The notes: a model not told the origin generated them from the sequence alone. A stretch of DNA of 64,000 nt from Pengzhenrongella sp031582905 (GCF_031582905.1 NZ_CP133990.1:1984001-2048000); one strand, 5' to 3'; positions 43,924-53,950 are shown, numbered from the stretch's first letter. Made by a program: numbers and translations.

Positions 43924-45149
43924 TGGCCGACACCAGGACGTTCCAGTACGCCGTCCGCGACCGCAGCGGGAAGATCGTCAAGGGCCGCATCGAGGCGACC
44001 AACACCGCGGCGGTGGCCAACCGGCTCAAGACCATGGGGATGGCGCCGGTCGCGATCAACGAGGTGAGCACGTCTGGCCTGCAGCGCGAGATCACGCTGC
44101 CCACGCTCGCCGACCGGGTCAGCCTCAAGGACATCGCCATCATGGCCCGGCAGCTGGCGACCATGGTCTCGGCGGGGCTGTCGCTCCTGCGGGCCCTGAC
44201 GATCCTCGCCGACCAGACGGAGAGCAAGAGCCTCGCCCGGGTGCTCGGACGCGTGCGGCACGACGTCGAGAACGGTCTCGGGCTGTCGACCGCCCTGGGC
44301 GCGCACAAGGACGTCTTCCCGCCCCTCATGGTCAACCTCGTCCGCGCGGGTGAGACGGGCGGCTTCCTCGAGGACGCGCTGGTGTCGGTCGCGGAGAACT
44401 ACGAGGCCGAGGTCAAGCTGCGGAGCACCATCAGGTCCGCGATGACCTACCCGGTCATGGTGTTCGCGATGGCGATCCTCGCCGTGGTCGGGATGCTCAT
44501 CTTCATCGTCCCGGTGTTCCAGGACATGTTCGCCGGGCTCGGCGGTCAGCTGCCGCTGCCCACGCGCGTCCTCGTCACCCTCAGCCATGCGATGGCGTGG
44601 TTCGCGCCCGTGGGCCTGGTGCTCGGCGTGGTGTTCGCGTGGTGGTGGGGAAAGCACCGGTACGACGCCGGTGTGCGCGCGCGGGTCGACCCGCTGAAGC
44701 TGCGGATGCCCGTGTTCGGGGCATTGTTCAAGAAGGTGGCGATCGCTCGGTTCAGCCGGAACTTCGGCACGATGATGGGCGCCGGCGTGCCCATCCTGCA
44801 GGCGCTCGACATCGTCGGCGAGACCAGCGGCAACTGGGCGATCGAACGCGCCGTCGCCCAGGTCAAGGAGAGCGTCCGCAACGGCCATTCACTGGCCGGC
44901 CCGCTCGCCGAGCACCCGGTCTTCCCGCCGATGGTCGTCCAGATGATCGCGGTGGGTGAGGACGCCGGTGCGCTGGAGACCATGCTCGCGAAGATCTCCG
45001 AGTTCTACGACCAGGAGGTCCAGAGCACCACGGAGCAGCTGACCTCGCTCATCGAGCCGCTGATGATCGCCGTCCTCGGGGCCGTCATCGGCGGCATGAT
45101 CATCGCCCTCTACCTGCCGATCTTCAACATCTTCACGCTCATCGAGTAG
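43923..45149 (+). CDS. pilC: Type IV pilus inner membrane platform protein PilC
   Basis: The polytopic platform that couples the ATPases to the pilus fibre. 408 residues with two T2SSF domains (about 70-195 and 270-395): IMARQLATMVSAGLSLLRAL and ARFSRNFGTMMGAGVPILQAL mark their starts, and three membrane segments follow them (for example MTYPVMVFAMAILAVVGMLI). ATG 43923 overlaps the pilT TGA by one base. Confidence 0.95.
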   Translation: MADTRTFQYAVRDRSGKIVKGRIEATNTAAVANRLKTMGMAPVAINEVSTSGLQREITLPTLADRVSLKDIAIMARQLATMVSAGLSLLRALTILADQTESKSLARVLGRVRHDVENGLGLSTALGAHKDVFPPLMVNLVRAGETGGFLEDALVSVAENYEAEVKLRSTIRSAMTYPVMVFAMAILAVVGMLIFIVPVFQDMFAGLGGQLPLPTRVLVTLSHAMAWFAPVGLVLGVVFAWWWGKHRYDAGVRARVDPLKLRMPVFGALFKKVAIARFSRNFGTMMGAGVPILQALDIVGETSGNWAIERAVAQVKESVRNGHSLAGPLAEHPVFPPMVVQMIAVGEDAGALETMLAKISEFYDQEVQSTTEQLTSLIEPLMIAVLGAVIGGMIIALYLPIFNIFTLIE

Positions 45150-45151
45150 GC

Positions 45152-45214
45152 ATTCACCGGCCACCAGGCCGGCCGTTCCCGCGAGCGGACGGGTGAATAG
45201 CGCCGAAGTGGCGC
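45152..45214 (+). promoter_or_regulatory. Structured region between pilC and the pilin gene
   Basis: ATTCACC (45152-45158) pairs with GGTGAAT (45192-45198) and encloses two hairpins: GGCC-ACCA-GGCC (45159-45170, extendable) and CCGTTC/GGACGG (about 45173-45191), a three-way-junction plan. A third hairpin GCGCC-GAAGT-GGCGC follows at 45200-45214. It could be a terminator/attenuator between pilC and pilin or an mRNA stabiliser. I looked for the conserved c-di-GMP riboswitch (GEMM-I) sequence and did not find it. Confidence 0.5.
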
Positions 45215-45305
45215 GGACCGGCTCACAGCCCCGGGCCGGGCGCCGATAGGGCAGGCGTACCTCAGCCCCATCCACCCGCACGGAATTCACGAAGGAGAGC
45301 CCACC

Positions 45306-45704
45306 ATGATGGCTCGTGTCCGCAAGTCCCTCGCCGAGAACCAGAAGGGCTTCACCCTCGTGGAGCTGCTGGTCGTCGTCATCATCATCGGCATCCTCGC
45401 CGCGATCGCGATCCCGGTGTACCTGAACCAGCAGAACGGCGCGCGCGACTCGGCCACCCGGGCCGACCTCGCGAACGCGAAGACGGCGCTCGTCGTCCAG
45501 CTCGTCGAGGACCCGGACCTCGCCGTGGCCACCGGCCAGCCGGTGCCCGGCTTCACCCCGTCCGAGACCACCGACTCGTTGACCGTGGACTCCTACGACG
45601 CAGCGGGCGGCACCTTCTGCCTCGAGGCCGTGTCGAGCTCCAACAGCACGGTGAACACCTTCCACACGACCGAGGCCAGCGGTGTCGAGGACGGCGCCTG
45701 CTGA
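45306..45704 (+). CDS. pilA: Major type IV pilin (prepilin)
   Basis: 132 residues. Type III signal peptide with a 15-residue leader ending K-G, cleavage before Phe16, Glu at +5 (GFTLVELLVVVIIIGILAA) and the hydrophobic polymerisation helix. Two cysteines near the C-terminus (TFC and GAC) can form the usual disulfide loop. AAGGAG lies 8-11 bases upstream of the two adjacent ATGs (45306, 45309); either could start. Flanked by non-coding DNA on both sides, it probably has its own strong transcript. Confidence 0.95.
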   Translation: MMARVRKSLAENQKGFTLVELLVVVIIIGILAAIAIPVYLNQQNGARDSATRADLANAKTALVVQLVEDPDLAVATGQPVPGFTPSETTDSLTVDSYDAAGGTFCLEAVSSSNSTVNTFHTTEASGVEDGAC

Positions 45705-45815
45705 CACCCGTCGCCTGACCCGGTGTGGGGCACGACGGGCTCCGTCGTGCCCCACAGCCTTCTGCGCATCCATCGCCGCACACCACCCGCACACTGACCA
45801 GGACGAGGAGTACCG

Positions 45816-46223
45816 ATGACGGAGCGCCGATCACGCGCCGATGCCGGCGAAGCCGGCTTCAGCCTCGTCGAGGTCATCGTGGCCATGGTCCTGCTCGGCG
45901 TGATCGCGATGGCCTTCCTGCCGCTGGTGGCCCGCAGCGTCGCCGCGGCGAGGACGGGCGCGACGGTCGCGACAGCGAGCCGCATGGTGGCCGACGAGAT
46001 GGAAGCGGTGCGCGCCACGGCGACGTGCCCGACGGACGAGAACAACGCCTCCCCGGTCCGCACAGTGACCGACCCCCGCGGTGTGGTGCTCCAGGCGAGG
46101 ACGGACGTCGTCGGCGAGTGCTCCTCCGGACTCGTGCGGTTCACCGTCCAGGTCGCCCGCGCCACCGCCCCGACCGAGCCGCTGGCGACCGCGACGACGC
46201 TCGTCTCGGTGGGCGGGCCGTGA
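45816..46223 (+). CDS. Minor pilin-like protein (PilV/GspI type)
   Basis: 135 residues with a prepilin signal: leader ending EAG, then FSLVEVIVAMVLLGVIAMAF with Glu at +5. The remaining part is short and has two cysteines (TCP, GEC). Minor pilins of this kind prime pilus assembly at the tip. Its stop overlaps the next GTG. Confidence 0.85.
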   Translation: MTERRSRADAGEAGFSLVEVIVAMVLLGVIAMAFLPLVARSVAAARTGATVATASRMVADEMEAVRATATCPTDENNASPVRTVTDPRGVVLQARTDVVGECSSGLVRFTVQVARATAPTEPLATATTLVSVGGP

Positions 46224-46903
46224 GCCGCCTCCGGCGGCGCATCGCCGCCGGCGGGCCGGAGCGCGGGTTCACCCTGGCCGAGCTGCTCGTCTACTGCGCG
46301 CTGCTGGCGATCGTGCTGCCCCTGGCCGGCTCGCTCCTGCTCGGAGCCGTCATCGCCCAGCGGGACGTGCAGGCGGTCAACACCGCCACCGCGTCGGTCC
46401 AGGCCGTCGCGGCGTCCGTGGAGTCCGGCGTCCGCAACGCGTCGGCGATCCGTGCGACGGCCTTTGGCGACCCCGAGGACGTCGACCCCAGCCAGCTGCT
46501 GGTGGTGCGCACCCGTGGGACCGACGCCTCTCCCCGGTGGTTCTGCCAGGCGTGGTACTACGACGCGTTCGCGGGGACCGTCCGCACCCGGCGTGTCGCC
46601 GCCGAGAAGGTCGGGTCGCCGATCGTCCGACCGGCTGCCGCCACCACCCCGGGGTGGACCGAGCTCGCGAGCGGGGTCACCGCCGCCAAGTGGCGCGGGC
46701 CCGGCCCCGCGCCCGCCCCGGTCCCGGTGTTCGAGGTGACCCCCACGGCCACCCCCACCACGGTGCGAATCGGCCTCGAGATCGGAGCGGGCGAGCGCCC
46801 ACCCGTGGTCCTGATCGGGGCGCGCGAGCGCCCGCCGGTGGCCCTGTCCACATCCATCACCAAGCGCCCCCAGGGCGAGACGGCGAGCACACCATGCTTC
46901 TGA
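46220..46903 (+). CDS. Minor pilin-like protein (PilW/GspJ type)
   Basis: 227 residues. Prepilin signal ERG-FTLAELLVYCALLAIVL with Glu at +5, then a soluble domain (QLLVVRTRGTD, WFCQAWYYDAFAGTVRTRRV). The tail repeats GERPPVVLIGA / RERPPVAL, encoded by a short direct repeat. GTG 46220 overlaps the preceding TGA; the end overlaps the next ATG by 10 bases. Confidence 0.82.
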   Translation: MSRLRRRIAAGGPERGFTLAELLVYCALLAIVLPLAGSLLLGAVIAQRDVQAVNTATASVQAVAASVESGVRNASAIRATAFGDPEDVDPSQLLVVRTRGTDASPRWFCQAWYYDAFAGTVRTRRVAAEKVGSPIVRPAAATTPGWTELASGVTAAKWRGPGPAPAPVPVFEVTPTATPTTVRIGLEIGAGERPPVVLIGARERPPVALSTSITKRPQGETASTPCF

Positions 46904-48267
46904 CCCGCCCGCCCCGGTCCGGCGACGTGCGTGACGCCGCGCGCGACTCCGAAGCGGGCAGCGCGATGGCCGCCGTCCTCGGCATCATCGCGGTCACGGC
47001 GGTCATCGCCGTCAGCCTCCTGGCGACCACCGTGTTCGCGTCCGGGGTCACGAGCGCCGGCCGCGCGGGCGTCCAGGCCTCCGCAGCGGCGGAAGCCGGG
47101 CTGGACTACGCGCGGGCAAGGTTCGCCACCTGCACCGGGGGCGGCTCGAACGGCACCATCACCCCTGCCTCCGGCACAGAGCCGACGTTCAGGCTCCAGG
47201 TCGCGTACCGGAAGACCGCCGGGTCCGGCAGCTGGAGCACCGGGTGCCCCAAGTCCGACTCGACGGAGGTCCGCATCCGCTCCACCGGGTATGCGCCCGG
47301 CTCGGGCCCGCTCACGTCGCGCCCGCACGCCGTGATGGAGGGCATCTACACGATCGTCGTCGCCGAGCCGTCCCGGCCGCTGTTCCCCAACACGATCATG
47401 GGCGAGCACCACATCGACATCGCCGCGGCGACGTCGATCACCGGAGCGATCAGCACGGCCGGCGACTTCCGGTGCAACGGGTCCATGTCGCAGTCCGCGG
47501 CGACGACCCCGAGCGGGGCGACGCTCGAGCCGGGTGACCTGCACATCGGTGGCACGTACGTCGACAACGGCTCCTGCGTCACCTCGGGAACGAGGTACGA
47601 CAAGGCCAAGTACAAGGCGGACAATCCTCGCAACGAGTTCCCGCGGATCGTCCCGGGCGACCCCCGCCTCTCCGCCTTGGCCCCACCCCCGTCCCGCTGA
47701 GCCAGGCCATCTGGCAGCTCGATCCCAACTCCGCTGCGCACCCGTGTGACATCTCCGGCCAGCAGACCGGACCGCATCCGCTGCCCAGCATCGTGATCGA
47801 CGCCCGGCAGTGCAGCGGACCGATCGCGTCGAAGCCGGCGCACGTCCCCGGCCCGCTGAAGATCCGGGTGAATGTCACCGTCGAGCTCAGCGGCGACATG
47901 GTGTGGCTGGTGGACGACTTCGATCTCAGCGGGTACATCACCGTGCGTTCCAAGCCGGGGACGGGCACTCACTCCCTCTACGTCATCAAGCCCTGGGACC
48001 CGGCGCGCACCGGCGCGTGCGCGACCGGCGCGGCCAAGGGGATCCGGATGACGGGGGCGGGTTCATCACCGACTCCGAGACCAAGGTCATGCTGTACAGC
48101 AGCGAGAAGATCGACGTCGCCACGAGCCTGAGCATGGCCGGGCAGATCTACGGCTGCGACGTCCGCCTCGGCGCCTCGACCCATCTCATGTACGGCCAGT
48201 TCGGCACGATGACCCCCCGGTGCTCGCGGGTTGGAGCCTCGTCTCCAAGCGTGACGTGACGGGCTGA
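46894..48267 (+). CDS. Large PilX-like pilus assembly protein (three frameshifts)
   Basis: About 458 residues after adding one base at each of 47686-47690, 48053-48057 and 48213-48218. A PilX-like N-terminus (SEAGSAMAAVLGIIAVTAVIAVSLLATTVF, without the Glu+5 prepilin motif) anchors it in the membrane; a long soluble part contains PNTIMGEHHIDIAAATSITGAIS and LSGDMVWLVDDFDLSG, with features suggesting a beta-solenoid. Corrected ending is GWSLVSKRDVTG. It is far larger than proteobacterial PilX, so it may be the tip adhesin; that is inference. Confidence 0.78.
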
Positions 48268-48272
48268 TCCGC

Positions 48273-49041
48273 GTGCTCCTCGTCGTCCCCCTGACCGTCC
48301 TCGGCCTCCTCGTCGGCTCCTTCCTCAACGTCGTCGTCTGGCGCGTGCCGCGGGGAGTCCGTCGCGTATCCGCCCAGCGCCTGCCCCGAGTGCGGTCACC
48401 CCGTCCGTCCGCGCGACAACGTCCCGGTGCTGTCGTGGCTGCTCCTGCGCGGGCGATGCCGTGACTGCGGGGCGCAAATCTCCGCGCGCTACCCGCTCGT
48501 CGAGCTCGCCACCGCGGTGCTGTTCGGGCTCGTCGCGTGGCACGTCGAGCCGTGGGCCGTGCCGGCGATCGCCTACCTCGCCGCGATGGGTGTCGCCCTC
48601 GCCCTGATCGATCTCGACACCCACCGACTGCCGAACGTGATCGTCCTGCCGTCCTACCCGGTGCTCGCGGCGCTGCTCGTGCTCGCCAGCTGGGGGAGCG
48701 GCGACTGGCCGGCGCTCGTCCGGGCGGTGATCGGCGGCGTCGCGCTGTGGGTCGCCTACTTCGCCCTGTGCGTGGCGTACCCGCAGGGCATGGGCTTCGG
48801 CGACGTCAAGCTCGCCGGGTTGCTCGGTGGCGCGCTGGCCTGGCTGGGTTGGGGGACGTTCGCCGTCGGCTCGTTCGGCGCGTTCCTGCTCGGTGGGATC
48901 TTCGCGATCGGTCTGCTGGCGACCCGACGGGCGAGCAGGGGCAGCGGGATCCCGTTCGGCCCGTGGATGCTCCTCGGAGCAGCCGTGGGGGTCGCCGTGG
49001 GCGAACCGCTGTGGGCCGCCTACGTGCGCCTGCTGGTCTGA
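48273..49041 (+). CDS. pilD: Prepilin peptidase / N-methyltransferase PilD (frameshift)
   Basis: Aspartic protease that removes prepilin leaders and methylates the new N-terminus. About 256 residues: GSFLNVVVWRVPRG, zinc tetracysteine CPEC and CRDC, DNVPVLSWLLLRGRC, then catalytic aspartates in ALIDLDTHRLPN and GFGDVKLAGLLG, and several membrane helices. The first 27 residues read in another frame; at the G run 48352-48355 either two bases are missing (giving the consensus RGESV) or one is extra. GTG start 5 bases after the previous stop. Confidence 0.92.
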
Positions 49042-49197
49042 GGACCACGGGCGCGACGGCACCGGCCCGTCGCCTCGCCCCGTCGACTCCGGCCGCGGGC
49101 GCGTTCTCACCCGGCCGACGCACCCGTGATGCGTCATACCCGCGCCCGCCCGACCGATAGGCACGTCAACTCACCGGACCACGAGAAGGGAATCTCC

Positions 49198-50262
49198 GTG
49201 CCCAAGGTAGGAGTCATCGGGCTCGACCTCGGCAGCACCCACGTGCGCGCCGTCGAGGTCCGGCTCGGGCGTGGAGGGGCGGCCGGCAAGGGCGTCCCCA
49301 CCCTGACGCGCTACGCCCAGGTGCCTCTGCCGCTCGGCGCCATCCGCGACGGCGAGGTCGCGGACGGCCCGGCCGTGACGGCCGCCCTGCAGGAGCTGTG
49401 GGTGAAGGGGAAGTTCACGTCGCGCGACGTGAACATCGGCGTCGGCAACCAGCGCGTCGTCGTCCGTGAGCTCGAGCTCCCCTGGATGCCGCTGCCGCAG
49501 ATCCGGGCGTCGCTGCCGTTCCAGGTGCAGGAGCTCATCCCGATGCCGGTCGAGGAGGCGCTGCTCGACTACTACCCGACCGGTGAGCGTGAGGGCTCCG
49601 GCGGCCGGATGATGCAGGGGATGCTCGTCGCGGCCACCCGCGACACCGTCCGGGCCAACCTCATGGCGGTCGAGTCGGCGGGCCTGCGCCCACGCATGGT
49701 CGACCTCACGCCCTTCGCGCTGCTGCGTGCCCTCACCCGTGACGCGTACGCGGACCAGACCGTGGCGCTCGTGGAGATCGGCGCGCGGATCACGCAGGTC
49801 GTCATCGTCGCCCGCGGCGTGCCGCGCTTCGTGCGCATGCTGCCCTCCGGTGGCCAGAACGTGACCGACGCCGTCGCCGGCGCCCTGGGGATCGCGGCCG
49901 CGGAGGCCGAGGTCGTCAAGCGCAGCGTCGGCATCGGGTATGCCGTCGAGGCCGACCTCGCCGCCGCGGGGGAGGCGATCAGCACCGTGGTCCGACCGCT
50001 CATGGAGGCCGTCCGCAACACCTTCGTCTACTACGCCAGCAACAACCCCGGCGCCGGCATCGAGGTGGCCGTCCTCACCGGTGGCGGGTCCCAGCTGCCC
50101 GGGCTGGACCGGTACCTCGAGAGCACGAGCCGCCTGACGGTCGTGGCCGGTGACCCGCTCGCGGCCCTGAAGGTCGCGGCGACCGCGCACCTCGAGGACG
50201 CCGTCGGGCACTCCCCGTCTCTCGCGACGCCGATCGGGCTCGCCTACGGGGTGGCCGCATGA
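49198..50262 (+). CDS. pilM: Type IV pilus assembly protein PilM
   Basis: Actin-like cytoplasmic protein that binds the N-terminus of PilN and links it to the motor. 354 residues with GLDLGSTHVRAVEV (phosphate 1), LPWMPLPQIRASLPFQVQELIPMPVEEALLDYY, VALVEIGARITQVVIV (phosphate 2) and VLTGGGSQLPGLDRYL (adenosine motif). GTG 49198 has GAGAAGGG upstream; the longer open frame begins in non-conserved sequence. A small inverted repeat GACGCA/TGCGTC lies at 49117-49135 in the 156-base gap after pilD. Confidence 0.93.
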   Translation: MPKVGVIGLDLGSTHVRAVEVRLGRGGAAGKGVPTLTRYAQVPLPLGAIRDGEVADGPAVTAALQELWVKGKFTSRDVNIGVGNQRVVVRELELPWMPLPQIRASLPFQVQELIPMPVEEALLDYYPTGEREGSGGRMMQGMLVAATRDTVRANLMAVESAGLRPRMVDLTPFALLRALTRDAYADQTVALVEIGARITQVVIVARGVPRFVRMLPSGGQNVTDAVAGALGIAAAEAEVVKRSVGIGYAVEADLAAAGEAISTVVRPLMEAVRNTFVYYASNNPGAGIEVAVLTGGGSQLPGLDRYLESTSRLTVVAGDPLAALKVAATAHLEDAVGHSPSLATPIGLAYGVAA

Positions 50263-50932
50263 GGCCCACGTCGACGGTCGCCACCGCCCCCTCGTGGCCC
50301 CAGGTCAACCTGCTCCCGTCCGAGATCCGCGAGGCCCGCAGCCTCGGCATCGTCAAGCGCTGGATGGTCGCGTCGGTCGGCGTGACGGCGGTCGCCGTCG
50401 GCGCGGTCGCCGCCGTCGGGCACGTCCAGACCCAGACGGCCGCGTCCGAGCTCGCGCAGGTCGAGGCGGAGACCGCTCAGCTGCTCGCCAAGCAGCGGCC
50501 GTTCGTGGAGGTCACCGCGGTGCGTACCGAGCTCGAGACGGTCCGGACGGCGCGCGCGTACGCGCTCGCCCACGAGGTCCTCTGGTCGGACTACCTCGGT
50601 GCCCTCGCCGCCGTCACGCCCGACGGCGTCCGGATCTCCACGGTCGAGCACAGCGGGGCGACCCTGACCGCCGCACCCGTGTCGGCCGACCCGCTGGTCA
50701 GCGGCGGCGTCGGCACCCTCCGGTTCACCGCCGTCGCGCGCGACGTCCCGGACACGGCCGCGTGGGCCGACGCCCTCGACGCCGTGCCCGGGTTCAGCGA
50801 CGCCCGCATCGCCGCCGCGGTGCTCGCCGACGACGGCCCGGCCGGCGCCCTGCCGTACGACGTGACCGGCACCGTCCAGGTGGACGCCACCGCCTACTCC
50901 CACCGCTTCGACCCGACCGAGGGGACTCATGA
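50259..50932 (+). CDS. pilN: Type IV pilus assembly protein PilN (frameshift at stop)
   Basis: Bitopic membrane protein of the alignment complex. About 224 residues: the conserved cytoplasmic PilM-binding motif VNLLPSEIRE at about 16-25, one helix (VASVGVTAVAVGAVAAVGHV), a coiled coil and a ferredoxin-like domain. As sequenced the frame stays open into pilO; one extra G in 50921-50924 gives EGDS and a TGA overlapping the pilO ATG (ATGA). ATG 50259 overlaps pilM in the same way. Confidence 0.9.
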
Positions 50933-51962
50933 CGCGCACCGCGTCGACCGTGCGCTGGATGATCGGGACGGCCGTCGTGTGCCTCGTCGTGCTCCTCGGG
51001 TCGTGGCTGCTGCTGCTCGAGCCCATGCTCGACGACGCCGCCGCGAGCCGGGACCAGGCAGTGCAGACGCGCGCCCAGAACGCGGCACTCACCGGCAACC
51101 TCGCCGCGCTCGAGGCCGAGTTCGCCGGGATCGACGCGTACCGGGCCGAGCTCTCCGAGCTCCGCCGGCAGCTGCCGAGCGATGCCGAGCTCACCGCCCT
51201 GAGCCGGGAGATCCACGCCGCGGCGGCGGGCGCCGATGTGCAGCTCGTCGGCATCGAGGTGCTCGAGTCGCTCGACATGACGGCGGCCGCGGCAGCGGGC
51301 GGGACCGCTCCGGCACCCGGGGAGGTGGCCCCGGACACCGCGATCGGGGAGGCCGAGCCCGTCGCCACGGACGTCCTCCCGGGCGCACCTGTCACCGCCC
51401 CGCCCGTGGAGGGGATGATCGCGATCCCGCTCACGGCGACGGCAGCCGGCTCGGTCGACGGCGTCCGCGCGTTCCTGCGCGCGCTGCAGACGGGTCTCGA
51501 CCGTCAGCTGCACGTCGCGTCGCTCCGGATCACCGCGCTCGAGCCGTCCGACGGGTCCGACGGCGCCCGCGCGTCGGTCGCGGGGGACATCCGCGCGGCG
51601 ATCGGCGCGTTCGCCTACGTGCTGCCCACGTCCGACGGTGTCGCGGTGGGTGGCGCCTCCGACGGTGCCGGCGACACGGGGGCGCTGCCCCTCGCGTCGA
51701 CGGGCACCCCTTCCTGCCGGCCGACGCCGACGTCGCGGTCGAGCCGGAGGTGCCCGCGCCGGACCCCGCGACGGTGGTCGCCGACAGCATCGCCGCCGCC
51801 CTCGAGGAGCGGCTCGCCGCGGCGACCGCCGCCTCGCAGGCTCAGGCGGACGCGTCGGCGGCCGCAGCGCAGGCCGCCGCGGCAGCGGCGGAGGCCGCAG
51901 CCGCGGACGCCGCAGCCGGCGCGCCCGTGCCAGTCGGTCCGGACGTCGGCCTGGACGGCTGA
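50929..51962 (+). CDS. pilO: Type IV pilus assembly protein PilO-like (one frameshift)
   Basis: About 344 residues. Membrane helix (MIGTAVVCLVVLLGSWLLLLEP) followed by a coiled coil (DAAASRDQAVQTRAQNAAL) and a PilO-type periplasmic domain with GMIAIPLTATAAGSVDGVRAFLRALQ. The C-terminal extension is Ala-rich, after one base is added to the C run 51707-51710 (TGTPFLPADADV). Assignment rests on position after pilN and topology; the sequence is less conserved than PilM or PilN. Confidence 0.85.
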
Positions 51963-52044
51963 CCCGACCCCACCCGACCTCGGCCCGCGTCCGCAGCCCG
52001 GACGCGGGCCGAGGCACGTCGCCGCCCGTGGAAGGATCGACGCC

Positions 52045-53237
52045 ATGCTGCGTTGGTTGACCGCCGGAGAGTCGCACGGCCCCGCCCTGGTGGGGATCCT
52101 CGAGGGGCTGCCCGCAGGCGTCGCGTTCACCACGGACGACCTGCGCGATGCGCTCGCGCGGCGCCGCCTCGGCTACGGGCGCGGCGCGCGGATGAAGTTC
52201 GAGCAGGACGACGTCCGCATCCTCGGCGGCGTCCGGCACGGCGAGAGCCAGGGCGGACCGGTCGCGATCGAGATCGGGAACACGGAGTGGCCCAAGTGGG
52301 TCGACGTCATGTCCGCCGACCCGGTCGACGACCCCGAGAAGCTCAACCGGGCCCGCAACGCACCCTCACCCGCCCGCGGCCGGGCCACGCCGACCTCGTC
52401 GGCATGCGCAAGTACGGCTTCGACGACGCCCGGCCGGTCCTCGAGCGTGCCTCCGCCCGCGAGACCGCGACCCGGGTCGCGCTCGGCACCGTCGCCGCCC
52501 GGTTCCTCGAGCAGGCCGCCGGCATCCGCCTCGTCTCGCACGTCGTCGCGATCGGCCCCGTCGGCGTGCCCGACGACGCCCCGCTGCCCCTGCCCGACGA
52601 CGTCGCCGCGCTGGACGCCGACCCCGTGCGCTGCGCGCACCCGGCGACGTCGGCCGCGATGGTCGCGGAGATCGACGACTGCCACAGCGCGGGCGACACC
52701 CTCGGCGGAATCGTCGAGGTGCTCGCCTACGGCGTGCCGTCCGGCATCGGCTCCTACGTGCACGGCGACCGGCGGCTCGACGCCCGCCTCGCCGCCGCGC
52801 TCATGGGCATCCAGGCGATCAAGGGCGTCGAGGTCGGCGACGGCTTCCGGACGGCCGCCCGCCGCGGGTCCCAGGCGCACGACGAGATCGAGCGCGACCC
52901 GGTCTCCGGCCGGATCCGGCGGCTGTCCAACCGCGCCGGCGGCATCGAGGGCGGGATGGCCAACGGTGAGGTGCTGCGGGTCCGCGCCGCGATGAAGCCG
53001 ATCTCGACCGTGCCGCGTGCGCTGTCCACGATCGACACCGCGAACGGCGAGCCTGCCAAGGCCCAGCACCAGCGCTCGGACGTGTGCGCGGTCCCGCCGG
53101 CCGCCGTCGTCGCCGAGGCGATGACCGCGCTCGTGCTCGCCGACGCGCTGCTGGAGAAGTTCGGCGGGGACTCGGTCGGCGAGGTGGCCCGCAACGTCGA
53201 GGCGTACCTCGCGGCCGTCCCCGAGCTGCAGCGGTGA
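52045..53237 (+). CDS. aroC: Chorismate synthase (one frameshift)
   Basis: Final step of the shikimate pathway, using reduced FMN. About 397 residues: MLRWLTAGESHGPALVGILEG (signature 1), RRLGYGRGARMKFEQD, then RPGHADLVGMRKYGFDDARPVLERASARET (in pieces), NRAGGIEGGMANGE and RSDVCAVPPAAVVAEAM. Adding one C to 52363-52365 restores NAPLTRPRPGHADL. ATG 52045. Followed by aroK with a GTGA overlap. Confidence 0.95.
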
Positions 53238-53950
53238 CCGCGACGCCACGACCCGGCCCCGTCCCCGGCACGCGGCCGGTCGCCGTGCTGGTCGGCCCGC
53301 CCGGTGCCGGCAAGTCCACGGTCGCGCGGGGTCTCGCCGACCTCCTGGGCGTCACGGTCCGGGACACCGACCACGACGTCGAGGTCGCCGCGGGCAAGCC
53401 GATCCGCGACATCTTCGTCGACGACGGCGAGCCCACGTTCCGCACCCGGGAGCGGGCCGCCGTCGCGCGCGCTCTCGTGGAGCACCGCGGCGTGCTCGCG
53501 CTCGGCGGCGGGGCCGTCATGGACCCGCTCACCGAGGCCGACCTCCTGGCGTACGCCGAGCGCGGCGGGACGGTGGTCTTCCTCGACGTGTCCCTGGCGC
53601 AGGCCGCGCCGCGGGTCGGGTTCAACACGTCCCGGCCGCTGCTCATGGGCAACCCGCGGGCGCAGTGGCAGTCGCTCATGGACCGGCGTCGGCCGGTCTA
53701 CGAGCGAGTCGCCACGCTGGTCGTCAGCACCGACGGCCGGACCGCGGCGCAGGCCGCACGCGAGGTCGCCGACCACCTCGCCGAGCACCTCACCGACCAG
53801 CTCGCGGCCGCCTCGGCGACCTCGGACGAGGCCGCGTCGTCGTCGTCGTCGACGCCGTCGTCGTCCGAGGCGTCGTCGGCGGAGCCGAGGCAGGACCCCG
53901 CGACACCCACGCCCGCACCCGCACCCGCACCCGAAGGAGAAGCACGGTGA
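53234..53950 (+). CDS. aroK: Shikimate kinase
   Basis: Phosphorylates shikimate. 238 residues: Walker A GPPGAGKST at 21-29, DTDHDVEVAAGKPIRDIF (shikimate-binding Asp), TFRTRERAAV and LALGGGAVM. The kinase itself ends near residue 175; the remaining 60 residues are a Ser/Ala/Pro-rich tail with no counterpart in the family. Both ends overlap neighbours by four bases. Confidence 0.95.
   Translation: MTATPRPGPVPGTRPVAVLVGPPGAGKSTVARGLADLLGVTVRDTDHDVEVAAGKPIRDIFVDDGEPTFRTRERAAVARALVEHRGVLALGGGAVMDPLTEADLLAYAERGGTVVFLDVSLAQAAPRVGFNTSRPLLMGNPRAQWQSLMDRRRPVYERVATLVVSTDGRTAAQAAREVADHLAEHLTDQLAAASATSDEAASSSSSTPSSSEASSAEPRQDPATPTPAPAPAPEGEAR

Noticed and set aside
45152..45305. c-di-GMP (GEMM) riboswitch upstream of pilin
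   Set aside because: The conserved GEMM-I core segments were looked for and are absent; only generic stems are visible.
50929..52995. Apparent fusion of pilO with aroC
   Set aside because: Frame continuity is produced by the missing base at 51707-51710; the corrected pilO stops at 51962 and aroC has its own start at 52045.
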